64,000 nucleotides of DNA from an uncultured Schlesneria sp. (lineage in GTDB: Bacteria; Planctomycetota; Planctomycetia; Planctomycetales; Planctomycetaceae): contig CAIQIR010000176.1 in the NCBI GenBank assembly GCA_903871875.1, forward strand, positions 1 through 64,000, given 5' to 3'. The position numbers and the translations under genes were made by a program. The first letter of the stretch is position 1; each line of letters begins with the position of its first letter. A model generated the notes under the pieces. The model did not search any database and was not told the origin of the DNA. It worked only from the letters and a program-made list of their open reading frames with translations. This document shows positions 1 to 9,726 of this stretch, one piece after another.

Positions 1-422
1 CGGCAACTGCCGATAAGCTTCCGCGCGACGTGCAAGGCCGACCGATCTGATCATCGCGTGATGCCGACAACTCGGACACAAATGGCGCACCCGTTGCCTG
101 GGGGCCGTGGGACCGGGCGGCTGTTGCGTCGTCGCAGAGCCTTTTCCCGGTCACCTGATGCCGGCGGTCATTTCGTTTTTTGCACGATGGCGGAAACTTC
201 GCCCCGGTCGCTTCAAATCTAGTGGAACGATTCGTTAACGTGGCGGACGGCCGAAGTCGCGTTCCGCGCGGCGGACGCTACCGTTGTCGATCGACGATTC
301 GTTTGCGCCCGTTCGGTTGTCGTCGTCAGCGAAGTTGTTGAGATGATTTTTGTGTCTGTTAACGCATTGCAATCGCCGCTCTGACTATCCCCGAAGAGGC
401 TCGTCCACCCCAAGGAACCGCG
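1..422. other. left-edge intergenic region, possible partial gene
   Basis: No convincing complete gene lies here. On the minus strand, positions 90 to 1 form an open frame running off the left edge. It could start at a GTG (90-88) and would encode a short peptide with a CxxC pair (CPSC) followed by HHAMIRSVG, which resembles a zinc-ribbon start, but no strong ribosome-binding site supports it. The stretch 100-422 shows no gene. The AAGGA at 414-418, just before the permease start, belongs to that gene. Confidence 0.3.
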
Positions 423-1919
423 ATGAATTGGAATCAGTTATTTGCCCGGAAGAACCTCAATGATCTGTTAGCCGACATGAAAGGTGATGAACGGCTGAAA
501 CGTGTGCTGGGACCGATTAATTTGACGTCACTCGGTATCGGGGCGGTGATCGGTGCCGGGATTTTTGTGACGACGGGTGCGGCGGCGAGTGAGAAGGCGG
601 GGCCGGCGCTCATGGTCTCGTACACCGTGGCGGGTTTGGCCTGTATTTTCGCGGCGTTGTGTTATGCCGAATTTGCGTCAATGGCCCCGGTTGCGGGAAG
701 TGCTTACACGTACGCATATATCACGATGGGTGAGCTGTTCGCCTGGATTATTGGCTGGGACCTGGTGCTGGAGTATGCCGTCGGTGCTGCCACCGTGGCG
801 AACGGCTGGTCTGGCTATTTCCAAAGTGTGCTTGGGAAAATGAATCTTCATCTTCCGGCGCTATTTGATAAAGCGACTGTGCTCTACAAAGACGGCCATT
901 TTGAGTCGTCGGGTGCGTTATTCAACCTGCCGGCCGTCGTGATCGTCGCGATTATCACGATGATTCTCGTCAAGGGGATCTCCGAAAGCGCGAATTTCAA
1001 CGCCTTGATGGTGTTCATCAAAGTCGGCACTGTGGTGTTCGTCATTCTTGTGGGCGCGTTTTACATTAACCCCGAGAATTGGACGCCGTTCGCTCCGTAT
1101 GGATGGACCGGGATCAGCTTTTTCGGGCATCCGGTTGCAGGACAAGTCGACAGCGCCGGGAATCCCGTCGGTGTGTTGGCCGGTGCCGCGACGATCTTTT
1201 TCGCCTATATCGGGTTTGATTCGGTTTCCACACATGCCGAGGAAGCCAAGAATCCTCAACGCGATGTTCCGATCGCCATTATTGCGTCACTGGTGATCTG
1301 CACCGTGCTGTACATTGCCGTGGTGGCTGTCCTGACGGGAATGGTTAAGTACGACCAGATCGATAAAGACGCAGGGATCTCGTCCGCATTCAAGCACATC
1401 GGTTTGCCTTGGGCGGAAATCGTCATTTCGACGGCCGGCGTCGCGGGGATTACTTCGGTGTTGTTAGTCATGATGCTAAGTGCTCCTCGCGTGTTTCTGG
1501 CGATGGCGCGAGACGGTCTGGTTCCCAAAGCCTTTTTCGCGGACGTTCATCCGCGGTTCCGCACGCCGTGGAAAAGCACCATTGCCGTCGGCATTTTTGT
1601 GGCCTGCCTGGCTGGCTTTCTGCCGATTGAAGAACTGCTGCATCTAACGAACATTGGAACTCTATTTGCTTTTGTGATCGTCTGCGGTGCCGTGCTGATT
1701 ATGCGCTACACGAATCCGAACGCCGAACGTCCCTTTCGGTGCCCGCTGGTGCCGATTGTCCCCATCCTGGGGATCCTGACCTGTTTGATGTTGATGTTTT
1801 CATTGCCCGCCGACAGTTGGTGGCGACTCATTACCTGGATGGGGCTGGGATTCGTGATCTACTTTGGTTACGGCCAAAGACACAGTACGCTGCGAGTCGA
1901 GGCATCAAAGACCGTTTAG
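423..1919 (+). CDS. APC-superfamily amino-acid permease
   Basis: A 498-residue integral membrane protein that probably imports or exchanges amino acids across the cytoplasmic membrane. The N-terminus is cytoplasmic and charged. The first membrane segment carries the Gly-rich GIGAVIGAGIFV signature at residues about 38-49, the substrate-binding unwound helix of APC transporters. About twelve hydrophobic segments follow, including FFAYIGFDSVSTHAEEAKNP near the middle, which is typical of the cationic amino acid transporter (CAT/YfnA-like) branch. Length fits the family. The start is ATG at 423 with AAGGA eight bases upstream. The substrate cannot be read from sequence; a cationic amino acid is a family-based guess. 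trpF follows 57 bases later on the same strand, so co-transcription is possible. Confidence 0.9.
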   Translation: MNWNQLFARKNLNDLLADMKGDERLKRVLGPINLTSLGIGAVIGAGIFVTTGAAASEKAGPALMVSYTVAGLACIFAALCYAEFASMAPVAGSAYTYAYITMGELFAWIIGWDLVLEYAVGAATVANGWSGYFQSVLGKMNLHLPALFDKATVLYKDGHFESSGALFNLPAVVIVAIITMILVKGISESANFNALMVFIKVGTVVFVILVGAFYINPENWTPFAPYGWTGISFFGHPVAGQVDSAGNPVGVLAGAATIFFAYIGFDSVSTHAEEAKNPQRDVPIAIIASLVICTVLYIAVVAVLTGMVKYDQIDKDAGISSAFKHIGLPWAEIVISTAGVAGITSVLLVMMLSAPRVFLAMARDGLVPKAFFADVHPRFRTPWKSTIAVGIFVACLAGFLPIEELLHLTNIGTLFAFVIVCGAVLIMRYTNPNAERPFRCPLVPIVPILGILTCLMLMFSLPADSWWRLITWMGLGFVIYFGYGQRHSTLRVEASKTV

Positions 1920-1976
1920 CGATCGAATGCGCTGGGCAGTCAACAAGACGATCGATGGTCGTCTGAGGGTGGGGCG

Positions 1977-2636
1977 ATGTGGGTCAAGGTTTGCGGAATT
2001 CGAGATTGTGAAACGGCAAACCAGTTGGCCGAACTGGGTGTTGACGCGATCGGTCTGAATTTTTATTCGGGCTCACCGAGAGTCGTCGGCTTTGATGATG
2101 CGATCAAGATTTCCCAGACGTTGCCCAAGGAAGTTGTTCGTGTCGGTGTGTTCGTGAATCACTCGATTGATGAAATCGAAATCACTGCCTCAAGATGCCG
2201 ATTGGACATGTTGCAACTGCATGGTGACGAGCCGCCTGCTTTTGTTGGCGAGTTGCAGCGACGGTTGCCGCATCTTCGCATCATCCGAGCCTGGCGGATG
2301 GGTAACGATCGGCTGGGTGACCTTGAGACCTATCTGAAGGAATGTCGCAGTTTGAAATGTGAACTGGCCGCCTGCCTGGTGGACGCCCATGTGGCGGGTC
2401 TTTACGGCGGCTCTGGAAAAACGGTTCCCTGGGAGCAGCTGGCTCTGGCGTATCAATTCGAGAATTGGCCCCCTTTGATTCTGGCCGGTGGATTGAACGC
2501 GTCGAATGTCTCGCTGGCGATCAAGTCCGCTCGCCCCTGGGGCGTCGATGTGGCCAGTGGAGTCGAGTCGTCGCCGGGTGTGAAAGAGATCGAACTTGTG
2601 CGGCAATTCCTGTGGAATGCCCGAAATGCGAAATGA
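1977..2636 (+). CDS. trpF: phosphoribosylanthranilate isomerase
   Basis: This 219-residue TIM-barrel enzyme converts N-(5-phosphoribosyl)anthranilate to the carboxyphenylamino-deoxyribulose phosphate in tryptophan synthesis. Visible family marks are KVCGIRD at residues 4-10, where Cys6 is the catalytic base position; LQLHGDE at 79-85; VDA with Asp136, the catalytic acid position; the phosphate loop GGSGK at 144-148; LAGGLN; and VDVASGVE. The start ATG at 1977 follows a GAGGGTGGGG purine stretch. No other trp gene is in the window, so this is a dispersed trp gene as often found outside enteric bacteria. It sits 57 bases behind the permease gene. Confidence 0.96.
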   Translation: MWVKVCGIRDCETANQLAELGVDAIGLNFYSGSPRVVGFDDAIKISQTLPKEVVRVGVFVNHSIDEIEITASRCRLDMLQLHGDEPPAFVGELQRRLPHLRIIRAWRMGNDRLGDLETYLKECRSLKCELAACLVDAHVAGLYGGSGKTVPWEQLALAYQFENWPPLILAGGLNASNVSLAIKSARPWGVDVASGVESSPGVKEIELVRQFLWNARNAK

Positions 2637-3146
2637 CCGTGGCAACGAAATGACCGTGGAAATTGGCAAACCGAGTTCCACGGATCGCTGAGTCGGTTCG
2701 GTCCTGCGAGTTTTCAGCGATGTATTTCCGGTCGGTGCAACCGTTGCCGCCGGTAAAAAACGTGCGATGCTGGCATTCCGATTGTTTCCTACAGCCCCAA
2801 TTCGGTCTCAGAATTCCTGTCCCGTCCCGCAGCGGGCGGTGGGTTGGCACCGGACATAAGGGATGAATTGACCGCGCGAGGTCGTCTCATGCAGGCCGGA
2901 AGGCTGGTCGATGGAACACTGTTATTTCGTGGCTGGCCGATTCGACTGAAATCCGATCGTCCTGAAGGCGATTCCGGTAGAATCGAAAAAAATCCCATTG
3001 GGAAGAGGTTTTGATTGTTCTCGTCCCGGCGACAGACTTACAATCGTGCCGTGGACTGTGCTTGAATTTGAACTCCACTGAGCGGAAATTGCGACGATCC
3101 GATTCGTCTTCCGGTTGGTTTGACTCATGTCCGAAAGGTGATCCCA
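2637..3146. other. intergenic region without a gene
   Basis: About 510 bases between trpF and the Gly/Met-rich protein gene. No open frame here has a credible start or protein-like composition. A small inverted repeat (CCCGCAGCGGG, about 2824-2834) is too weak to call a terminator. A purine-rich ribosome-binding site (AAAGGTG, 3134-3140) ends the region. A promoter for the downstream gene must lie here, but I cannot place a good -35/-10 pair. Confidence 0.5.
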
Positions 3147-4058
3147 ATGGTTCGTCGTCCAGTTGCGTTATTCGTTGCTTGTGGATTGACGTCTTTGGCA
3201 CTGATGGCTTCCGGGATGGTGCCTCAAGAACTGGCGGCAGCGAACAAGACGGCCAAAACCAGCAAGAAGCCGATTCGGAATCCCAAATTTGATCCGACGG
3301 CTGAGAAGGTGGATTTGTTCGCGGCCAAAGACGCCGGCCAGGTGACAGTGAAACTTGTCCCCAAAGACGCGATGGGTGGCACTGTTTTGGTGGAAAACAA
3401 AACGGATAAGCCGCTGACCATTAAGGTTCCTGAAGCCGTGGTCGGCGTCTCCATTCACTCGCAATTTGGTGGTGGCGGAATGGGCGGCGGGATGATGGGC
3501 GGCGGCGGTATGGGCGGTGGTGGGATGGGTGGCGGCGGCGGCGGTCAGGCCATGGGTGGAGGCATGGGCGGTGGTGGGATGGGTGGCGGCGGTATGGGCG
3601 GTGGTGGCATGGGCATGGGCGGCGGAATGTTTTCGATTCCCCCCGAGAGCGTCGTGTCGGTCGCGTTTAATTCGGTCTGTCTGGAACATGGCAAGGCCGA
3701 ACCCAGTGCTCGCAGCCAATACACTTTGATCCCCGTTGCGAAGTTCAATTCGGACCCGGTCCTGTTCAAGTTGCTCGGTGTCATCGGCACGGGGAAAGTG
3801 GATCCCCAGGCGGCTCAAGCGGCGGCATGGCATCTGAGCAGCAAAATGACGTTCCAAGAGCTGGCCGAAAAGACGGACAGTCCATTGGGTGGCTTGGCCC
3901 CTTCGCCGTATTTCTCGCAGGAACAATTGCTGGGGGCGCAAAACCTCCTTGCATTCGCCACGCAGCGGGCGGCGGATGAAGAATCGGCCGAGAAAACGGA
4001 ACCGAATGCGGATGAGCAATCAAACGCTCCGCGGACCTCTCGAGTTCAAAACAATTGA
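3147..4058 (+). CDS. exported Gly/Met-rich protein, unknown function
   Basis: I do not recognise a family. The protein is about 303 residues from the ATG at 3147, which has AAAGGTG seven bases upstream; a TTG at 3120 in the same frame has no such support. The first about 30 residues look like a signal peptide (positive start, hydrophobic core, then SGMVPQELAAANK), so export is likely. A segment encoded at 3470-3630 is almost pure glycine with regularly spaced methionine (GGGGMGGGG-type units), a flexible low-complexity linker. The flanks look folded: a beta-rich part with KVDLFAAKDAGQVTVKLVP before it, and an Ala-rich helical part after it. It converges with the transglutaminase gene, 41 bases away, across a palindrome at its stop codon. 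Confidence 0.8.
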   Translation: MVRRPVALFVACGLTSLALMASGMVPQELAAANKTAKTSKKPIRNPKFDPTAEKVDLFAAKDAGQVTVKLVPKDAMGGTVLVENKTDKPLTIKVPEAVVGVSIHSQFGGGGMGGGMMGGGGMGGGGMGGGGGGQAMGGGMGGGGMGGGGMGGGGMGMGGGMFSIPPESVVSVAFNSVCLEHGKAEPSARSQYTLIPVAKFNSDPVLFKLLGVIGTGKVDPQAAQAAAWHLSSKMTFQELAEKTDSPLGGLAPSPYFSQEQLLGAQNLLAFATQRAADEESAEKTEPNADEQSNAPRTSRVQNN

Positions 4059-4070
4059 TCTTCGAAGATC
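4057..4070. terminator. 14-base palindrome between convergent genes
   Basis: GATCTTCGAAGATC is a perfect palindrome that overlaps the stop codon of the Gly/Met-rich protein gene and lies 30 bases before the stop of the oppositely oriented transglutaminase gene. It could act as a short bidirectional hairpin, but no U-tract follows on either strand, so the terminator role is only a guess. Confidence 0.3.
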
Positions 4071-4099
4071 TGCGATCGAGACGTTGACTGCTGTGGTTA

Positions 4100-6592
4100 T
4101 CACTGATGGGCTGCTGCGCGCAGCCCTTTGTGGCTGGCAATCTCGTTGGAGAGCGCTCGTTCGAGTCGATTGAGGATTGCTTCCAGTTGATCGAACTCGT
4201 TGGCCGTCATTTCTTCGTCGCCAAACCGAACCCGGTAGAATAACTGGGAGAGTTGTTGGGGGGCGTTCTCCAATCCCTCCGTCGACAGCTCAGACCGGCA
4301 GGCATCGGTGACCTGTTCCGCAAATTCTTGTTGGGTTTGTGTGAGGTCGCGTTTTAGTCCTCTGGCTCGCATCAATCGCACGAATCGTTCGTAAAAAGCG
4401 ATCACGCGCCGGCGCTGTTGATTGTGACTGTTGAGTTGTCGTGAATACCACGCGTAAGACAACTTCCAGAGCCGACGAATCAGCCAGATCATTCCGGCCA
4501 GGATCGCCAGGCAGCTGATCGCAAACAGAAGTCCGCCGATGCTCAGCCATTCTTCGCCGTTTTTCAGCAAGTTCCAGAGAGTTTGAAAGGCCTCTCGGGG
4601 TGATGTGAAGAGTTGTTGGACGAATTGGAGCAGTGAAAAGGCCAATTCCCGCATCGGTTTGTAGATCGAACGTTCCTGACGAGCGAGCGACATATTCAGG
4701 ACATTTTCTGACCATAGGCCCGACAACGTCGTCTGCATTTCGGTCCACAGAGAGATTTTCGATTTCGAGCTGATCGCGGCAATGCTCAACGTTCTGGCTT
4801 CCCGCGGCGTGGCATCGAACGTCGTCCAACCTTCATCGTCCACCCACGCCTCGGTCCATAAATGGGCGAATCGCTGCTGAACTTCAAGCGCGTCATGACG
4901 GTTCGGATGGGCGATGCCTCCTTTGTATCCGCTGACGACACGAGCGGGGATGTTGGCGCTGCGAATCATCAGTGCCAGAGCCGTGGCGAAATATTCGCAA
5001 TGCCCCAATTTTCGGTTGAAGAGAAAATCTTCGACGGGATCAATTTTTGAGTCTTGCACCGACAGGTCGAGGGAGTATTTGTAAACGCCAGAATCTCGCA
5101 GATAAAACTCGAGTGCGCTGGCGATTTCCAACGGTTTCAGTTGTCGGGGAGTGGATCGCCCTTCGGCTTTTTGACGTTGTGCCGTTTCCGCTTCGATGAT
5201 TTCCTGAGCCAGCTTTTTCAGCCGGTTCAACCCTGTCGGCAATTGTTTGTTGTTTTTCAGATAGCCGCTACCTCGATAGCGATCGAGAGTCGATGAGGAA
5301 ACATTGGTGCGGTAGTTCATTTGTTCTTGCGTCGGAAGACGCGTAATCACCGAGTATTCCAAAACACCATCGCTCTTGGTGTCACTGCGAGTTGAGATCC
5401 CTGTGAAATAGTTGTAGTCCCCATAGGGAAGATTGTTGACCGACATGGAAATGGGTTTACCGAGGCAGAAGAGGGTCGTTGACGACGTCGGATCCAATTG
5501 AATGGTCTGTCGCACTTCGGCTTCGGTCGAATTGGAGTCAAGTGCCGCGCGTTTGAATGGGCGGGCGTGGATTTCCGTACCCCGTTCAGAACTCCATCGG
5601 CCCTTTTCGTAATACGTAAACACCGCACCGCGAAACAGCGGCTCTGCCATGCCGAGGATCGTGGCGTAGTTCTCGACGGGAATGGGCGCTTTGGTTTCCC
5701 GCTGAGTAATTTGAATTTCAAAGACGCGTTCCGAACTTTCGAGAACCCGACCCAGGTCGCCGAGTCTGACCGAAGTCGCCATGCCCATTTTTCGGATGAG
5801 GCCGGCACTCGATTCCGAATCCTCCTGAAACGAAAACTCGGACCCGACCCAAACTCGGGGAATGAACGCGAAAAATGCCGCACCGACAACCAAGGCGGAC
5901 AATGTCGTCATCAGTACACCCGACACAAAACGGGCGGTCAGCCATTGAGTTCCATCCTCGTGTTGAAGTCCGCTTCGAACTTCGCTTGGCGTTCGTGTCA
6001 GGGATGATGTCGTGGCATTGATCGTGCCCGGGTTTGCATCGTCGGCCTTTCGGATTCGATCTTCCTCGTTGAAAGATTGTTCCGCCCGCCACAGGGAAAA
6101 AATAGACAATGTCCAGACCGCACAAAACATGTAGCCGATGGCGCTGAAGCCGAACCAACCTTTGGTCGTCAACACCGAGGAAACTGACAATTGCAGAATT
6201 CCCAGTGCCAACAAGAACCAGTACAAGCGAATCGTCTTCTTCTGAAACAGCACGATCCAGGTCGAATACAGCAACAGGTGAGCACCGGCGAGTAGCTTCC
6301 CTTCACGATTTTCGCTGCTGAATTGGTATCCCGTTGCGATCAGTGCCAGAATGGCCAAGAGATTTGCCCATAACGGGCTCAATCCCCGGCCGCTGCTGGT
6401 CGAACGGCCCGCGACTCGTTGTTCGGTGAAGAGAAAGCCACAGATCACGACCGGAAGCGAAAGATACGGCAGCAACAATTCATGACGAGTCGTTCCTGCG
6501 ATGACACCTTCCCCTTCCGCAGCACCCAGGATCGCGCCGACAATGACGGTCAGGCCGTACAGGCTGAACTTAAATACGGTTCCGAGGTCCAT
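4100..6592 (-). CDS. TgpA-like membrane transglutaminase
   Basis: An 830-residue membrane protein of the TgpA (DUF3488 plus transglutaminase-like) type. Five or six hydrophobic helices fill the first about 170 residues, another lies near residue 230 (TTLSALVVGAAFFAFIPRVW), then a large extracytoplasmic part, and a last helix near residue 700 (GGLLFAISCLAILAGMIWLI) followed by a charged cytoplasmic tail. The papain-like catalytic triad is visible: Cys in LGHCEYFATA (codon near 4997-4999), His in FAHLWTEAW and Asp in TFDATP. The DUF58 gene lies 38 bases upstream on the same strand, the usual pairing for this family. The usual third partner, a MoxR-type AAA ATPase, is not adjacent. The role is probably in envelope protein processing or cross-linking; the substrate is unknown. 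Confidence 0.88.
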   Translation of the reverse strand: MDLGTVFKFSLYGLTVIVGAILGAAEGEGVIAGTTRHELLLPYLSLPVVICGFLFTEQRVAGRSTSSGRGLSPLWANLLAILALIATGYQFSSENREGKLLAGAHLLLYSTWIVLFQKKTIRLYWFLLALGILQLSVSSVLTTKGWFGFSAIGYMFCAVWTLSIFSLWRAEQSFNEEDRIRKADDANPGTINATTSSLTRTPSEVRSGLQHEDGTQWLTARFVSGVLMTTLSALVVGAAFFAFIPRVWVGSEFSFQEDSESSAGLIRKMGMATSVRLGDLGRVLESSERVFEIQITQRETKAPIPVENYATILGMAEPLFRGAVFTYYEKGRWSSERGTEIHARPFKRAALDSNSTEAEVRQTIQLDPTSSTTLFCLGKPISMSVNNLPYGDYNYFTGISTRSDTKSDGVLEYSVITRLPTQEQMNYRTNVSSSTLDRYRGSGYLKNNKQLPTGLNRLKKLAQEIIEAETAQRQKAEGRSTPRQLKPLEIASALEFYLRDSGVYKYSLDLSVQDSKIDPVEDFLFNRKLGHCEYFATALALMIRSANIPARVVSGYKGGIAHPNRHDALEVQQRFAHLWTEAWVDDEGWTTFDATPREARTLSIAAISSKSKISLWTEMQTTLSGLWSENVLNMSLARQERSIYKPMRELAFSLLQFVQQLFTSPREAFQTLWNLLKNGEEWLSIGGLLFAISCLAILAGMIWLIRRLWKLSYAWYSRQLNSHNQQRRRVIAFYERFVRLMRARGLKRDLTQTQQEFAEQVTDACRSELSTEGLENAPQQLSQLFYRVRFGDEEMTANEFDQLEAILNRLERALSNEIASHKGLRAAAHQ

Positions 6593-6630
6593 GGTTGCGG
6601 CTCTCCCTCAATCCAGTCGCACGTTCGTCG

Positions 6631-8028
6631 TCAAATGGCCTTACCCGTCAAAGATTCGGCATCAAAGATCAGTAATGGTTCGGCGGGGATCTCGCTCAGA
6701 TTCAGTACGTCCACACGAGACGACAGCAGATGCTGATAGGGGAGGGGTGGTGTCCGGGTTGTGACGACCAGGATTTGTGTGGACGAGGACGTCTGTTGCA
6801 GCGTTTCATTCAGAATGTCGGTGACATTGCTGGCCTGACCCGATTCGAAGAGGGCCAAGCCATCGAATAGCGGCTCCAGGCTGCTGGAGTGCCCTTGCCC
6901 TTCCCAGCGGAAAACTTGCGATCCAGATGCCACGAGCGTGAGGAATCCGTCACGACACTGACGACCGCGTTCCACCAATAGCGACGCCACGAAACTCAAC
7001 GCCAACTCTGCCGATTCGAAATTCGCCGGTGTCGGTGACGGCGGTCGAAAGAGGTCGAGCACGATCGCCAAGGTGTGCTCGCGATTTTGATGAAATTCCC
7101 TCAGAATCAACTCGCCTCGACGAGCCGTTGATCGCCAATGAATGGCACGCGGATTGTCGCCTGATCGAAATTCGCGAAGTCGATGGAACTCGTCCTGAAA
7201 GACGCCGCGGTGCGGTTGATTGCGAGAGACCAATTCGGTGGCACCGACCAGTTTGAGTCTCCAGTTTGGTGAAATGCGGCCAATTCGCGGATAGACCAAG
7301 ATCTGTCCGGTCACCGGAAAAATTCGACTACGCTCAACCAATCCCAAGGGAAATCGCGACGAGGCACGTAACGGACCCAGCCGATACCTTCCTCGCTGTG
7401 ACAGCCGCAATTCGTATTGACCCGATTGTAATGATCGCGGCGAAACTCGGGAAAAAAGCACGGTCGCATCCAGGTCATCACGGGGATGCTGAATCTCGTC
7501 ACGAATCGACATCATCCACAGCGCGAAAAAAGGGCGACTGTTATTCAGCGTCAACTCGACGGGAAACAATTCCCCTTGCATGACCCGCAAGGGGGCCTGA
7601 CGCTGGACGCGGGCTGCTTGCAGCATGCCAAATGTCATCCATCCATTGATGACGAAGGGCCCTGCCATGAATGCGAACACCAACAACAGCGTGTTTTGTT
7701 TGGTCAGCATCGCACTGGTGAACAGCACGAACATGATCGCCAGATAGATCCAACCTTCGAGTGGAATCGACATCCAATGCTGACTGACCCGCAACCAGGA
7801 GGGAAATCGGATGCGACGGTAGAATGTCTTGACGAGCTGAAAAACGCCGAGCGCGCCCATGGTCAGGACCAAGCTGAAAAATAGCACATGTCCAGGCATC
7901 GACCAGCGTGACGTAATCCGATGAAGTCGGAAGTAGACGATTGCCAGAAGAATCGCCGCGATGATCGATAGAACAGCGGCGACAGGGCTTCGTTTGGGAC
8001 GATTGGCAGGCAGTGCAGAGTCTGACAT
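6631..8028 (-). CDS. DUF58 domain protein
   Basis: 465 residues. Hydrophobic segments near residues 17-37 and 45-65 are followed by two more around residues 90-140, then a soluble part carrying the DUF58 signature GDNPRAIHWRSTARRGELIL and the following REF. The region after that (TLAIVLDLFRPPSP) resembles the start of a von Willebrand A-like fold, which DUF58 proteins have, although the complete DxSxS metal motif is not seen. It is transcribed just ahead of the TgpA-like gene (38-base gap) and probably in one operon with it. In many bacteria DUF58, TgpA and MoxR genes form a unit with a suspected role in metal-dependent assembly or envelope stress. The exact function is unknown. Confidence 0.88.
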   Translation of the reverse strand: MSDSALPANRPKRSPVAAVLSIIAAILLAIVYFRLHRITSRWSMPGHVLFFSLVLTMGALGVFQLVKTFYRRIRFPSWLRVSQHWMSIPLEGWIYLAIMFVLFTSAMLTKQNTLLLVFAFMAGPFVINGWMTFGMLQAARVQRQAPLRVMQGELFPVELTLNNSRPFFALWMMSIRDEIQHPRDDLDATVLFSRVSPRSLQSGQYELRLSQRGRYRLGPLRASSRFPLGLVERSRIFPVTGQILVYPRIGRISPNWRLKLVGATELVSRNQPHRGVFQDEFHRLREFRSGDNPRAIHWRSTARRGELILREFHQNREHTLAIVLDLFRPPSPTPANFESAELALSFVASLLVERGRQCRDGFLTLVASGSQVFRWEGQGHSSSLEPLFDGLALFESGQASNVTDILNETLQQTSSSTQILVVTTRTPPLPYQHLLSSRVDVLNLSEIPAEPLLIFDAESLTGKAI

Positions 8029-8426
8029 TCCGTGGGAAGCCGATTTACGAATTGGGGCGGCGCAGACGAGACATGTGTATTACACGGTCTGCGCTGGAAC
8101 TCGTCCAGTCTTCGAGCCAAAAACGGTCCTCGTCCACACCCACTTTTCGATCTCGCCATCGAACACCCACTTGGACTCTTGGGTCGTACGATTTTCAAAT
8201 GGCGGTTTGTCACGGCTGGGTGGGCGGAACAATGCCCAAACCCGGAAGAAAGGCGGCTTGAAGTTTCCTGGCAGTTTCTCTAAGGTTCGATGGCCGTACC
8301 CGACTGGTCGGCGATGGTTCCGTGCGAGGGTTGAAGGTCGACGGTTGAGGCAGATGAGCCGCCCGATCAGCAGGCTCAGCCCAACGGCCCTCAACCATCA
8401 ATCCTCTTTTTACGTGAAGGAAACTC
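8029..8426. other. divergent intergenic region, DUF58 gene / sat
   Basis: About 400 bases between the divergent DUF58 and sat genes. It must hold both promoters, but I cannot assign clear hexamers. Open frames here are Arg/Pro-rich and lack ribosome-binding sites, so I do not call them. The sat ribosome-binding site (AAGGA) is at the right end. Confidence 0.5.
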
Positions 8427-9686
8427 ATGGCCGATCTGATCGTTCCGCATGGCGGATTGTCTGCTCCCGTTTGTCGTACTGTTGGCCCAGAAGAAATCGA
8501 TGCATTTAAGGCCGAAGCGGCTGGCCTGCCCAAAGTTCCCGTTTCCGCAGCCGACTTGTCGACCGTCTACCGTTTGGGCGATGGCACCCTGAGTCCGCTG
8601 ACCGGCCCGATGACCAGTGCCGTGTACCATAAAGTGCTGGACGAATGCTGCGTCGAAAGCAACGGTAAGAAGTACGCCTGGACGATTCCTTTGGCCTTTC
8701 CGGTTTCGGCCGAGTTGGCAAAAACACTCAAGGCCGGGACCAAGGTCGCCTTGGTCGGTCCCAGCGGGGAAATCGCCGCGACGTTGGATATCACAGACGT
8801 CTATCCCTGGCCGAAATTGAAGTATCTGAAAAGCGTCTACCTGTCAGACCGCATTGACCACCCCGGTGCCAATATGGTTCTGGAAGGTGACAAAGCGAAT
8901 TCGCACCTGATTGGTGGTGAGATTCGTGTTTTGCCACAGCCGAAGAATCCCAAATTCGGCAAATATGTGCTGACCCCGCGCGAAGTGCGTAAGCTGCTGG
9001 CGGAAAAGGGCTGTAATGCCGCGGTGGCGTTCCAAACTCGCAATCCCCTGCACCGGGCTCACGAATACGCCTTGGTTTACGGCTTAGAGACGCTGATTCG
9101 CGAAGGGAAGAATCCCCTGGCCGTTCTCAATCCGCTGATCGGTGAAACGAAAGGCGACGACGTTAACGCCGAAATCCGTATGGCAACGTATGAAGCCCTG
9201 ATTCAACAACGTCAACTCGGTGATGGCGATAGCGATCAATCGCTGTGGGCCCCCCGCAAAGAAGCGGTGCCCGATCGAGTGATCTTGCTGGGACTCGATA
9301 TCAAGATGTTTTACGGTGGTCCGAAAGAAGCGGTGATGCATGCCATCTACCGTCAAAATATGGGCTACACGCATATTGTCATCGGCCGCAAACACGCGGA
9401 CGCTCCTTATGCGAATGGCGAGAATATCTGGGGCGACTTTGATGCTCACGAGATCTTCGACAAGCTGGGCGGCGATCTCCAGATCAAGCCGCTGAAGGTG
9501 GGTTTTGCCGCTTACTATGAATCCTGTGGACGCGTTGACTTGACCGAACGTCATCCTGGCGAAAAGCCGGTGTCGATTTCGGGTAAGGACATTCGAGCGA
9601 CACTGCTCAAGGGTGAACAGGTTGACCCGCGAGTGATGCGTCCCAGCACCAGCCAGATCCTGGGTGCGGCCATGAAGTCTGCTTGA
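8427..9686 (+). CDS. sat: ATP sulfurylase (sulfate adenylyltransferase)
   Basis: 419 residues, the usual size for the single-chain Sat type. It makes adenosine 5'-phosphosulfate and pyrophosphate from ATP and sulfate. The ATP-binding motif [12 protein letters not shown], which contains the HxxH pair, is intact. The second conserved loop reads GRKHADAP where most Sat proteins have GRDHAG, a noticeable variant. The PUA-like N-terminal part starts with VPHGG, and the C-terminus has [15 protein letters not shown], both typical. ATG at 8427 is preceded by AAGGA. No APS kinase, APS reductase or sulfate transporter is in the window, so it is not possible to say whether it serves assimilation. A strong terminator follows. 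Confidence 0.95.
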   Translation: MADLIVPHGGLSAPVCRTVGPEEIDAFKAEAAGLPKVPVSAADLSTVYRLGDGTLSPLTGPMTSAVYHKVLDECCVESNGKKYAWTIPLAFPVSAELAKTLKAGTKVALVGPSGEIAATLDITDVYPWPKLKYLKSVYLSDRIDHPGANMVLEGDKANSHLIGGEIRVLPQPKNPKFGKYVLTPREVRKLLAEKGCNAAVAFQTRNPLHRAHEYALVYGLETLIREGKNPLAVLNPLIGETKGDDVNAEIRMATYEALIQQRQLGDGDSDQSLWAPRKEAVPDRVILLGLDIKMFYGGPKEAVMHAIYRQNMGYTHIVIGRKHADAPYANGENIWGDFDAHEIFDKLGGDLQIKPLKVGFAAYYESCGRVDLTERHPGEKPVSISGKDIRATLLKGEQVDPRVMRPSTSQILGAAMKSA

Positions 9687-9726
9687 ACCTGGCTTCTTCG
9701 CTGTTTGTCCAATGAAAAGTGATTTG

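Noticed and set aside
3470-3630. DNA-level tandem repeats in the Gly/Met tract
   Set aside because: They come from glycine and methionine codons in a real open frame and vary in unit length, so they reflect protein low complexity.
3168-4019. Long minus-strand open frame (283 codons) opposite the Gly/Met-rich gene
   Set aside because: It is a mirror of the glycine-rich codons, giving His/Thr/Ala repeats; it lacks a ribosome-binding site.
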